A stretch of DNA of 5,209 nucleotides, from contig DATDGX010000014.1 of the NCBI GenBank assembly GCA_036521875.1, forward strand, positions 1-5,209, in the 5' to 3' direction. The position numbers and the translations under genes are program-made. The notes under the pieces are model-generated. The model did no database searches, had not been told where the DNA came from, and saw only the letters and a program-made list of their open reading frames with translations. This DNA comes from DATDGX01 sp036521875. GTDB lineage: Bacteria > Desulfobacterota > Binatia > Binatales > Binataceae. Below are positions 1 through 4,406 of this stretch, piece by piece. The stretch's first letter is position 1. Each line of letters begins with the position of its first letter.

Positions 1-87
1 CTCTCTTCTGAGATCGCGCGCGTTCTGTTTGTCGTCTTCCTCGTCCTCTTCGTTGTGGGTCTGGTGGCCGGATATCGAGTCACTTGA
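1..87 (+). CDS. C-terminal end of a DUF1328-like small membrane protein (partial)
   Basis: The first frame is open from the window edge and ends at TGA 85-87, giving 28 residues. They read LSSEIARVLF, then a long aliphatic/Phe run (VVFLVLFVVGLVAG), then YRVT. This matches the end of DUF1328/YtjA-type proteins, about 50-60 residue two-helix membrane proteins whose second half has the pattern 'A-x-I-A-[KR]-[IV]-L-F-x-[IV]-F-[LI]-V-L-F-[VL]-V-x-L-[VI]'. The start and first helix lie outside the window. The family has no established biochemical role and is common among small envelope or stress genes, as are its neighbours here. The fragment is short, so the family call rests on pattern alone; an unrelated C-terminal transmembrane helix is possible. 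Confidence 0.6.
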   Translation, partial: LSSEIARVLFVVFLVLFVVGLVAGYRVT

Positions 88-139
88 TCGGCGAAGAAGG
101 CGAGAGAGCGATTGGTGCCGCCATGGCACGGCATCTGCT

Positions 140-145
140 TAGAAT
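140..145 (+). promoter_or_regulatory. Possible -10 element for the gene at 188
   Basis: TAGAAT matches the sigma-70 -10 consensus at five of six positions. It would start transcription near 152, giving a leader of about 36 bases. No convincing -35 hexamer lies 16-18 bases upstream (the region reads GCCGCCATGG), so this is weak; TACAAA at 157-162 is a poorer alternative. Confidence 0.2.
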
Positions 146-171
146 TCGAGTCCAAATACAAAACAGGAACT

Positions 172-178
172 GAGGAGG
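172..178 (+). promoter_or_regulatory. Shine-Dalgarno site of the gene at 188
   Basis: GAGGAGG is a near-perfect anti-16S match nine bases before ATG 188, and it fixes that start. Confidence 0.75.
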
Positions 179-187
179 CATCACGCT

Positions 188-529
188 ATGAAGCGAACAG
201 TACGCAAGGCGATTATTGGTCTAGCCGGGTTGGCGGCCATTCCGTTCATTCTCGGATCTGGCATCAGCAGCGCCCAAGAGACCACTTCGACGACCACTTA
301 TGCTGCGCCCGCTCCGGCTCCGGTCGTCATTCAGACTCCAGCCGAACGCACCAACGTAACCGAAGAAAAGGCGACTGATACTACTACCGCTGTCGGCCCG
401 AACGCGGTCGAACAGAGTAGCAGTGCTTACCACAGTGAGGCTACCACTGTGACGCCGCCTCCTGCTCCGGTGGTCGTGGTTCCGGACACCAGTACTTCGA
501 CCACTACTACGATACAGAAGACCAACTAG
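188..529 (+). CDS. Secreted Thr/Pro/Ala-rich small protein, function unknown
   Basis: The product has 113 residues. It opens with a basic n-region (MKRTVRK), a hydrophobic core (about residues 8-26) and a plausible signal peptidase I site after SSA (residue 29), so a mature chain of about 84 residues should enter the periplasm or be secreted. The mature part is low-complexity: Thr/Ser clusters at 32-37, 65-67 and 101-108, and two similar Pro/Val segments, PAPAPVVI (41-48) and PPAPVVVV (91-98). The arrangement suggests an internally duplicated, probably disordered chain. There is no cysteine, so it is not a lipoprotein. ATG 188 has a strong GAGGAGG Shine-Dalgarno. It sits 100 bases after the DUF1328-like gene and is followed by a strong hairpin, so it may be its own transcript. 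I recognise no family. A wall- or envelope-associated linker-like protein is an inference from composition only. Confidence 0.75.
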   Translation: MKRTVRKAIIGLAGLAAIPFILGSGISSAQETTSTTTYAAPAPAPVVIQTPAERTNVTEEKATDTTTAVGPNAVEQSSSAYHSEATTVTPPPAPVVVVPDTSTSTTTTIQKTN

Positions 530-542
530 ACCGAAACCGTCA

Positions 543-572
543 GGCGGAGAGACCAATTCGGGTCTCTCCGCC
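543..572 (+). terminator. Perfect 12-bp hairpin after the gene at 188
   Basis: GGCGGAGAGACC (543-554) and its exact reverse complement GGTCTCTCCGCC (561-572) flank a six-base AATTCG loop, beginning 14 bases after the stop codon. Position and stem strength fit a transcription terminator or a 3'-end stabiliser. The following bases (ATTAGGCAG) carry no U-tract, so a canonical intrinsic terminator is not fully supported; Rho-dependent termination with a protective hairpin is an alternative. Confidence 0.6.
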
Positions 573-650
573 ATTAGGCAGTGAGACGTTCTGCGCCCTC
601 GATCGAATAGTAAGATACTACTCAATCGAAATAGTAAGTCAGTAAAAAGT

Positions 651-669
651 AAAAAAAAGAGAGAGAGAG
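651..669 (+). repeat. A8 followed by (AG)6 simple-sequence tract before the BON gene
   Basis: Eight A residues (651-658) run into six AG dinucleotides (658-669), ending nine bases before ATG 679. The purine tract occupies the Shine-Dalgarno position and, as GAGAG, is probably the ribosome-binding site itself. Upstream sequence is AT-rich for this window and includes an imperfect direct repeat (TCGAATAGTAAG at 603-614; TCGAAATAGTAAG at 626-638) and the palindrome TAGTA-AGA-TACTA (608-620). TAAGAT at 611-616 could be a weak -10 element. Copy-number change in the tract could alter initiation, but that is only inferred. Confidence 0.6.
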
Positions 670-678
670 CACGCAATC

Positions 679-1116
679 ATGCCCCTTGATAGATGGAAGG
701 ACGCCGGCTACGGGTTCAGGCTTCTGATCGCGATTGGTCTGCTGGCGGCGGTGGGAATGATCGCTCGGCCCGCTCCCGCTCAGCAAGAGAATCCGCAAGT
801 GCAGCAGGGAGCAGAGCCGGGGAACACAACCTCCAGCTCGATCAGCAAAGAGCATGAGACCGTCTCGACCGAAGGGAAGCATCATTACAATTCGCCCGCC
901 GAGCGCGCTCAGGACGATCTCCTGATAACCGAGGTGAAGAGCGCGCTGAACGGCGCCGGCATTGTCGAGGGTCACGCAGTCGAAGTCGATTGCGATCATG
1001 GGACGGTGCTCTTGACCGGCGCGGTTGGCTCGGCAGCGGACGCGCAGCACGCCGCTCAGCTAGCCTCGGGCGTCCAGGGCGTCGTCGGCGTGACAAACCG
1101 GCTGACTTGGCAATAG
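679..1116 (+). CDS. Secreted single-BON-domain protein
   Basis: The product has 145 residues. A signal peptide is visible: basic N-terminus, hydrophobic core at residues 15-29, and an A-P-A cleavage motif at 32-34 before QQ. A polar, probably flexible linker (35-75) follows. One BON domain occupies about residues 79-145: an amphipathic helix (DDLLITEVKSALNGAG), the strand core VEVDCDHGTVLLTGAVGSAADA, and the terminal GVQGVVGVTNRLTW with the family's 'G-V-x-x-V-x-N-x-L' ending. BON domains (as in OsmY, Kon/LysM-BON and secretins) are thought to bind phospholipid or other envelope surfaces and are frequently osmotic- or stress-induced. OsmY has two BON copies; this protein has one plus a linker. 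A lone Cys105 lies in the domain. The gene stands alone between hairpin 543-572 and the DUF2934-like remnant. The periplasmic BON call is firm; the physiological role is inferred. Confidence 0.88.
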   Translation: MPLDRWKDAGYGFRLLIAIGLLAAVGMIARPAPAQQENPQVQQGAEPGNTTSSSISKEHETVSTEGKHHYNSPAERAQDDLLITEVKSALNGAGIVEGHAVEVDCDHGTVLLTGAVGSAADAQHAAQLASGVQGVVGVTNRLTWQ

Positions 1117-1151
1117 CAACGGTGGCAAAAGATTCGAAAGGCAGCGACCCG

Positions 1152-1298
1152 ATGGGGCGGAGAGAACGCTACGTAACGCGTCAAGAACGGTCACCGCACG
1201 AAAACCGAGTGAAGAGCAAATAAGAGTACGCGCCTTCAGATCGCGGCTGTCAACCTGGTCGCTCTCGCGAAGACTGGCTCCAAGCCGAAAAACTCGAG
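1152..1298 (+). pseudogene. Decayed DUF2934-like gene (frameshifted remnant)
   Basis: A 23-codon reading frame (ATG 1152 to TAA 1221) encodes a basic polar N-terminus (MGRRERYVTRQERSPHENRV...), as DUF2934 proteins often have. Its stop is immediately followed by recognisable family pieces in other frames. EQIRVRAF, in the frame read from 1215, resembles the opening 'I-R-x-R-A-[YF]' of the family. GRSREDWLQAEKL (1257-1295), back in the first frame, closely resembles its hallmark 'G-R-x-x-E-D-W-L-x-A-E-x-x-L'. Two or more small indels therefore seem to separate the halves. DUF2934 is a short (about 40-residue) domain of unknown function found in soil bacteria near stress genes. AAAGG at 1137-1141 could be a relic Shine-Dalgarno. 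Alternatives are chance resemblance, since the pieces are short, or sequencing error in an intact gene. Confidence 0.45.
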
Positions 1299-1328
1299 AG
1301 TCGTAGATCGAAGCATCGAGAAGGATAC

Positions 1329-1333
1329 GGAGG
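1329..1333 (+). promoter_or_regulatory. Shine-Dalgarno site of the DUF6496 gene
   Basis: GGAGG lies six bases before ATG 1340 and supports that start. Confidence 0.7.
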
Positions 1334-1339
1334 TCATCC

Positions 1340-1552
1340 ATGCCAGCGGCAAAGAAAGGCTCCAGAAGAAAGTATGGGCCCAAAGCGTCGAAAAAGGTTG
1401 AAGGCGCCATGCGCAGGATGAAGGAAGGTAAGCTCATGTCGGGACGCTCCGGCAAGACCGTGAAGAGTCGCAAACAAGCGATCGCAATTGGCCTGTCCGA
1501 GGCGCGTCGCGAGGGCGGCAAGGTCCCTCGCAAGTCGCGCTCAAGCTCCTGA
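1340..1552 (+). CDS. DUF6496-family small basic protein
   Basis: The product has 70 residues and about 24 Lys/Arg, so it is strongly cationic, with no signal peptide or membrane segment; it should be cytoplasmic. The order of motifs fits the DUF6496 family: a Lys-rich start (PAAKKGSRRKY), SKKVEGAMRRMKEGKL (residues 17-32), a Ser/Gly turn (SGRSGKTV, 34-41), then the conserved helix SRKQAIAIGLSEARREGGKVP (43-63) and a basic Ser/Arg tail. The 'R-x-Q-A-I-A-I-G-L-S-E-A-R' helix is the strongest marker. No function is established for the family; charge and composition suggest nucleic-acid binding, as in histone-H1-like or stress-induced DNA-associated proteins, but that is inference. The GGAGG Shine-Dalgarno at 1329-1333 supports the start. 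It follows the DUF2934-like remnant and precedes a long non-coding stretch. Confidence 0.85.
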   Translation: MPAAKKGSRRKYGPKASKKVEGAMRRMKEGKLMSGRSGKTVKSRKQAIAIGLSEARREGGKVPRKSRSSS

Positions 1553-1764
1553 TTTTTCCCTTCCTCACGCAGTGCCGGGCGCTCACCAGCTCTCGGCTTC
1601 TGCACGTCGTGAGCCTTCCACGGAAGCGGCAATTAAAAGCACGAGCCTGTTTGTCTCTACGACAACGACTGCAAACCAATGTGAGAACTTCTTACACGGT
1701 GGAATGGAGTTGATCGTCCAGTCAATGCTTGGGTAACTATTTTATCCAAGGTTTACGGACTCCT

Positions 1765-1800
1765 TTGAAGTTAGTTGATTGGCCGCTTAATTGCTTTAAT
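1765..1800 (+). promoter_or_regulatory. Possible promoter for the run starting at 1858
   Basis: TTTAAT (1795-1800) matches the -10 consensus at five of six positions, and TTGAAG (1765-1770) or TTGATT (1775-1780) match -35 at four, but the spacings (24 and 14 bases) are off. TTGAAG with 17 bases to TAATTG has good spacing but a poor -10. The AT-rich context and position favour a promoter here, possibly one read by a non-housekeeping sigma factor. The exact elements are not resolved. Confidence 0.25.
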
Positions 1801-1809
1801 TCGTTCATC

Positions 1810-1857
1810 CGCAATTAGTTGCGTCGAAAATCCGACGCCGACCTGGAGGTCACGACC
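1810..1857 (+). promoter_or_regulatory. Structured leader with stacked short hairpins over the Shine-Dalgarno of the gene at 1858
   Basis: Three short inverted repeats lie in a row before ATG 1858. CGCAA/TTGCG (1810-1814 / 1819-1823) and GCGTCG/CGACGC (1821-1826 / 1833-1838) share bases 1821-1823 and so exclude each other. GACC/GGTC (1840-1843 / 1848-1851) holds the Shine-Dalgarno GGAGG (1845-1849) partly in its stem and loop. GGTC can instead pair toward ACC 1855-1857. Such an arrangement could gate ribosome access, but the stems are short and this may be ordinary GC-rich background. Confidence 0.35.
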
Positions 1858-2112
1858 ATGGCTGAGACTTCATCGAGCCGGACGATGCCCGAGTTGGGCG
1901 ACACTATCGAGAAAGTAATCGACACCGGAAAGCGCGCCGTCGAGCAGGGCTACGAAGGCGCTCGCGAATACGCGGACCGCGGGATCGACTATGTCGGCGA
2001 TCTTTCGGCCGGACTGAGTGACTACGTGCAGCGCGAACCCTGGTTGGCGGTCGCAGGCGCGTTCCTGATCGGTTATGTCGCCGCCCAGATTCTGCGCCGG
2101 CTCTCCGACTGA
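1858..2112 (+). CDS. DUF883/YqjD/ElaB-like membrane-anchored protein
   Basis: The product has 84 residues: a soluble amphipathic N-terminal helix (about 11-58, with TIEKVIDTGKRAVEQGYEGAREYADRG as its core) and one C-terminal transmembrane helix (61-79). The boundary PWLAVAGAFLIGYVAAQILRR matches the DUF883 'P-[WY]-x-[SA]-[VL]-x-[IV]-A-x-x-x-G-x-[LI]-x-[GA]' plus terminal Arg pair seen in YqjD, ElaB and YgaM. In E. coli these tail-anchored inner-membrane proteins are made in stationary phase, and YqjD binds ribosomes through its N-terminal part; transfer of that role is inference. GGAGG at 1845-1849 supports ATG 1858 over the in-frame TTG at 1819, which would lie inside the hairpin-rich leader. 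It heads a run of five same-strand small membrane-protein genes, with 51 bases to the next. Confidence 0.82.
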   Translation: MAETSSSRTMPELGDTIEKVIDTGKRAVEQGYEGAREYADRGIDYVGDLSAGLSDYVQREPWLAVAGAFLIGYVAAQILRRLSD

Positions 2113-2163
2113 CCACCTGCCTGACGCGGAAGGTGTTCTCAAGGTCCACATCAGGGTGTCTCA

Positions 2164-2523
2164 ATGTCTGAAGAAAGCGTGTCAACGTCTGCAGGAAACA
2201 AAGCGCACTGGTTCGACAACGACAGTGAATTGACTCGCCGGGTCAAAAGCCGGCCGCTGGGTGCGATGGCTGTGGCCCTCTCCGCAGGTTTCGTGTGGGG
2301 CGGAGGGGCAAGCGGGCGGCTCGGTGTAGCGCTATTGCTTTTCGTCGGTCGGACCGCGATGCGCGGGGCGATCATAAACGCAGTCACGAGGGTGGCGAGT
2401 AACAATGGAAGACAACATATCAAAAATCCAGAACGATCTGGAGGAAGCGCGCCAGGACCTTCAGCAAACCACCTCGGAAGTAACGCAAAAAATCGAAACC
2501 ATAGGAGCGCAACTTCAGCCTGA
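2164..2523 (+). CDS. Small membrane protein of unknown function, with a tail overlapping the next gene
   Basis: The open frame gives 119 residues, but only about residues 1-80 look like a protein domain: a polar N-terminus (MSEESVSTSAGNKAHWF), a basic helix (SELTRRVKSRPLG), then Gly-rich hydrophobic segments GAMAVALSAGFVWGGGASGRLGVALLLFVGRTAMRGAI (33-70) that could form one or two membrane helices. The pattern 'RPLGA-x-A-x-A-L-x-A-G-F-x-x-G-G' recalls other glycine-zipper-type membrane proteins next to DUF883 genes. Residues 81-119 are Ser/Asn/Arg-rich and are encoded inside the DUF3618-like gene in another frame, so the tail looks fortuitous. TAA at 2400-2402 in a neighbouring frame would end the protein naturally if a one-base indel lay just upstream. 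The Shine-Dalgarno is weak (AGGG 2153-2156). I do not recognise a named family. Confidence 0.65.
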   Translation: MSEESVSTSAGNKAHWFDNDSELTRRVKSRPLGAMAVALSAGFVWGGGASGRLGVALLLFVGRTAMRGAIINAVTRVASNNGRQHIKNPERSGGSAPGPSANHLGSNAKNRNHRSATSA

Positions 2524-2671
2524 TTACATAGTGAAGAGCTATCCGCTGGCAGTTACCGCGGCGGTCGCCGCGGTGGGCTTCTTGCTCGGCAGCACCGGCG
2601 ACCATCCCCTAATGCCGAGCGCTTTTCTCCTCGGCGGAGTACTGGGAATGCTGATAGTAGGCCGCAAGTAG
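2405..2671 (+). CDS. DUF3618-like membrane protein
   Basis: The product has 88 residues. The N-terminal coiled helix (residues 4-37: ISKIQNDLEEARQDLQQTTSEV then TQKIETIGAQL) follows the DUF3618 pattern 'I-x-x-x-I-[ED]-x-[TA]-R-x-[DE]-L-x-x-T-[VT]-x-x-[LV]-x-x-K'. Two hydrophobic segments follow: 47-62 (PLAVTAAVAAVGFLLG) and about 70-86 (MPSAFLLGGVLGMLIVG), ending in RK. It is probably an inner-membrane protein with a cytoplasmic helical head, the same architecture as its DUF883-like neighbour. Proteins of this family commonly sit beside DUF883 and holin-III genes; the function is unknown. The start ATG 2405 has GAGGG at 2388-2392, a 12-base spacing that is somewhat long. The gene begins inside the upstream reading frame (119-base overlap), which suggests translational coupling or an error in that frame. 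Confidence 0.75.
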   Translation: MEDNISKIQNDLEEARQDLQQTTSEVTQKIETIGAQLQPDYIVKSYPLAVTAAVAAVGFLLGSTGDHPLMPSAFLLGGVLGMLIVGRK

Positions 2672-2713
2672 AATCCGTAGCGACCGCACGTCAATAGCTA
2701 TCGCAGTAGTAAG

Positions 2714-3094
2714 ATGTCCTCGCAAGAACGAAACCTGACCCCGAACTCCGTTAACGGAACAGCGGCCGACTGGACCGTGCTGTTCGGCCGCATGGTCGAC
2801 GATCTCTCGAGGATCATAGAGGCGGAGATCAAATTATTTCAGGCCGGACTGAGGCCTGCGCTGAGCGGTGCGGTCGATCGGGCGATCGCGGCACTGGTGC
2901 TCGTCCTCTCGATGGCGGCTGGTTCAGTATGTTTGCTGACGGCGTTCATCATACTACTTCATCAGTGGCTACCGTGGTGGCAGGCATTCGCGATTGGCGG
3001 CGGAGTGGCTATTGCGATTGGATTTATTGCCTACCTGCTGACCGCGTCGATAACTCGACGTGCGGTGACTCAGACAGCCTCAGCTTCCGCCTGA
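2714..3094 (+). CDS. Phage-holin-superfamily-III / YqjE-like membrane protein
   Basis: The product has 126 residues. A polar N-terminus leads into the family's amphipathic helix (about 23-46), LFGRMVDDLSRIIEAEIKLF, which matches 'x-x-R-[LM]-x-x-D-[LI]-x-x-L-[IV]-x-x-E-[LI]-x-L-x'. Two transmembrane helices follow, about 57-82 and 88-112, separated by a tight HQWLPWWQA turn, and a short polar tail ends the chain. This is the layout of PF07332-type 'phage holin family' proteins, which despite the name are mostly chromosomal and include E. coli YqjE, encoded just after YqjD. Nothing here suggests a prophage: there is no endolysin or structural gene nearby. The Shine-Dalgarno is poor (AGTAAG just before ATG 2714), so expression may depend on coupling with the gene 42 bases upstream. 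Role in the envelope unknown. Confidence 0.82.
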   Translation: MSSQERNLTPNSVNGTAADWTVLFGRMVDDLSRIIEAEIKLFQAGLRPALSGAVDRAIAALVLVLSMAAGSVCLLTAFIILLHQWLPWWQAFAIGGGVAIAIGFIAYLLTASITRRAVTQTASASA

Positions 3095-3099
3095 CAGAT

Positions 3100-3154
3100 T
3101 GGAGAGCGTCGAACCGAGGTGTTTGAACGTCTTCATTTCGAGTCAGCGTCTCCA
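3100..3154 (+). repeat. Imperfect inverted repeat between the holin-like and two-helix genes
   Basis: TGGAGA (3100-3105) pairs with TCTCCA (3149-3154), and the adjacent inner bases (GCG, TCGAA versus TTCGA, CAGCG) allow an interrupted longer stem. It could be an mRNA-processing or attenuation structure within the run. No T-tract follows, so I do not call it a terminator. Confidence 0.3.
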
Positions 3155-3171
3155 TCCTGATTTAGCATCTC

Positions 3172-3177
3172 AAGGAG
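3172..3177 (+). promoter_or_regulatory. Shine-Dalgarno site of the gene at 3185
   Basis: AAGGAG lies seven bases before ATG 3185. It is the strongest ribosome-binding site of the five-gene run. Confidence 0.7.
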
Positions 3178-3184
3178 AACTGCA

Positions 3185-3409
3185 ATGAAACCACTCGTGA
3201 TGTTAGGAGCGATCCTGGCACTGCTCGGTTTAGTCGGCATCGCGGTTCCGGTGTTCACTACTCAGCAGACCAAGGATGTAGCGAAGCTCGGCGATCTGAA
3301 GCTGCAGGCCAACGAGAACACCACGCATGTGATACCGCCGCTAGTCAGTGAAGGCGCGTTGCTTATCGGGGTGGTGATGATCGGGGCGGGAATTTTTGTC
3401 CGCCAGTAG
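3185..3409 (+). CDS. Small two-helix membrane protein, DUF3185-like
   Basis: The product has 74 residues in three parts: a first transmembrane helix (about 4-24, MLGAILALLGLVGIAVPVF), a 30-residue polar loop (25-53, containing TTQQTKDVAKLGDLKLQA and ending in IPP), and a second helix (54-72, SEGALLIGVVMIGAGIFV) with a terminal Arg. The plan 'helix - [TS]xxxxKDVxxLGDLKL - PP - helix' is shared by many small bacterial proteins annotated as DUF3185-like or hypothetical. These have a short extracytoplasmic loop and no known function. The first helix could also act as an uncleaved signal anchor. It is the last member of the run, 90 bases after the holin-like gene, and has a good Shine-Dalgarno, so it may be expressed more strongly or independently. 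Confidence 0.72.
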   Translation: MKPLVMLGAILALLGLVGIAVPVFTTQQTKDVAKLGDLKLQANENTTHVIPPLVSEGALLIGVVMIGAGIFVRQ

Positions 3410-3610
3410 ATAGCCTCCGCTCGCTTCCTCCCGAAACTCAGGGTTCGTCGAAACAATCGCGCGACGAAAAGCGATTCGCGTCGCATCATCGCGGGACCAG
3501 GCTGGCGGCCGCGAGTCGCGCGCAGCCTCGAGAGTCCACGCGTGAAATGCGTTCCCATCCTCGTGTCAAACCGGTAAGGTTTGAACGGGCCGTCCGCGTG
3601 GCGGCGCGTG

Positions 3611-4393
3611 ATGGCGAGAGTCGAAGGTTTGAAATTACCCCTCCCCCGAGCGGAAGGCGCGGTAGCTCCGTCGCTCCGCGGCGAGAAACTCACCAAGGTC
3701 TATGGCGGGCGCGCGGTCGTCAACGCCGTCGACGTCAATGTTCAGCCCGGCGAGATCGTGGGATTGCTGGGACCCAACGGCGCCGGCAAGACCACGACCT
3801 TCTACATGCTGGTGGGTCTGTTGAAGCCCGACTCGGGAAAGGTGCTGCTGGGCGACGAGGAGATAACCGGGCTCCCGCTTTACCAGCGGGCGCGCCGCGG
3901 AATCAGCTACCTTCCGCAGGAGCCGTCGGTGTTCCGCAAGCTGACGGTCGAGCAGAATCTGCTCGCCGTTCTTGAAACGCTGCCGCTCAACAGCGAAGAG
4001 CGCCACGCGCGGCTGCAATCGCTGCTCGACGAGCTCGACATCGCGCGGCTCGCACAGTCAAAGGCGGGGGTGCTGTCCGGTGGCGAGCGGCGCAAGGTCG
4101 AGATCACGCGCGCGCTGGTTCTCGATCCGTCGTTTCTCTGCCTCGACGAGCCGTTCGCCGGAATCGATCCGATAACGGTCGTCGAGATCCAGCGCATCGT
4201 GACCTACCTGAAGGAACGCGGGATTGGAATCCTGATGTCGGATCACAACGTGCACGCCGCGCTCTCGATCATGGATCGCGCCTACGTGATTCACGGCGGC
4301 CAGGTCGTCTGTGAGGGCTCGCCCGAAGTGATCGTCGCGAGCGAGCAGGTTCGCCAGGTATTTTTGGGCGAGCGATTTCGCCTACCAAGCTGA
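3611..4393 (+). CDS. lptB: LptB, ATP-binding protein of the LPS transport ABC complex
   Basis: LptB hydrolyses ATP on the cytoplasmic face of the LptB2FG complex to pull lipopolysaccharide from the inner membrane and drive it along the LptC-LptA bridge. The 260-residue product has every ABC ATPase motif: aromatic Tyr31 (KVYGGRAVV), Walker A GPNGAGKT (54-61), Q-loop Gln103 in YLPQEPSVFRKLTV, signature LSGGE (155-159), Walker B FLCLDE (175-180), D-loop AGIDP (183-187) and switch His212 (SDHNVH). GLLGPNGAGKTTTFYM, ARRGISYLPQE and the C-terminal VFLGERFRL ending are specific to LptB among ABC proteins. It runs about 20 residues longer than E. coli LptB (241) at the N-terminus. ATG 3611 is preferred over TTG 3581 and GTG 3608, but none has a good Shine-Dalgarno. 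The usual lptA, lptC or rpoN neighbours are absent from view. Confidence 0.93.
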   Translation: MARVEGLKLPLPRAEGAVAPSLRGEKLTKVYGGRAVVNAVDVNVQPGEIVGLLGPNGAGKTTTFYMLVGLLKPDSGKVLLGDEEITGLPLYQRARRGISYLPQEPSVFRKLTVEQNLLAVLETLPLNSEERHARLQSLLDELDIARLAQSKAGVLSGGERRKVEITRALVLDPSFLCLDEPFAGIDPITVVEIQRIVTYLKERGIGILMSDHNVHAALSIMDRAYVIHGGQVVCEGSPEVIVASEQVRQVFLGERFRLPS

Positions 4394-4406
4394 GCGACGA
4401 TTTTTC

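Larger units (their letters stand above)
1553..1857 (+). other. Gene-free 305-base region, probable promoter and leader of the downstream small-membrane-protein run
   Basis: No credible gene lies here; open frames on both strands are shadows with no ribosome-binding site or family resemblance. The stretch 1630-1830 is visibly more AT-rich than its surroundings. The motif GCAATTA recurs: 1629-1635 (+), 1788-1794 (as TAATTGC, inverted) and 1811-1817 (+). An inverted pair CTCACG/CGTGAG (1564-1569 / 1608-1613) could mark the 3' end of the DUF6496 transcript, though the loop is long. Promoter-like hexamers and a chain of short hairpins occupy the last 100 bases. Confidence 0.55.

Noticed and set aside
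1060..1632. Minus-strand open frame of 190 residues opposite the BON end, DUF2934 remnant and DUF6496 gene
   Set aside because: It is antisense to the clear DUF6496 and BON genes and is low in recognisable motifs; its length is explained by high GC.
1488..1736. Plus-strand 82-residue frame running from the DUF6496 gene into the intergenic region
   Set aside because: It starts inside the DUF6496 gene in another frame, lacks a ribosome-binding site and has no domain-like pattern.
2714..3094. Phage lysis module, suggested by the 'phage holin family' similarity
   Set aside because: The superfamily III match is to the mostly chromosomal YqjE-like proteins; no endolysin, spanin or structural phage gene is nearby.
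3461..3484. Inverted repeat GCGACG/CGTCGC as a terminator of the small-membrane-protein run
   Set aside because: The stem is only 6 bp with a 12-base loop and no T-tract follows; the sequence is typical of GC-rich background.
3262..3696. Long minus-strand open frame (144 residues) across the 3185 gene, the gap and the start of lptB
   Set aside because: It is antisense to two well-supported genes, has an Arg-rich composition typical of GC-rich shadow frames, and shows no family resemblance.
3547..3975. Plus-strand 142-residue frame overlapping the start of lptB
   Set aside because: Its reading frame conflicts with the unmistakable LptB Walker A region and it is an Arg/Gln-rich shadow.
4394..4406. 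Bidirectional terminator between lptB and the convergent lipoprotein gene
   Set aside because: A TTTTT run is present in the 13-base gap, but no adequate GC-rich stem precedes it on either strand.
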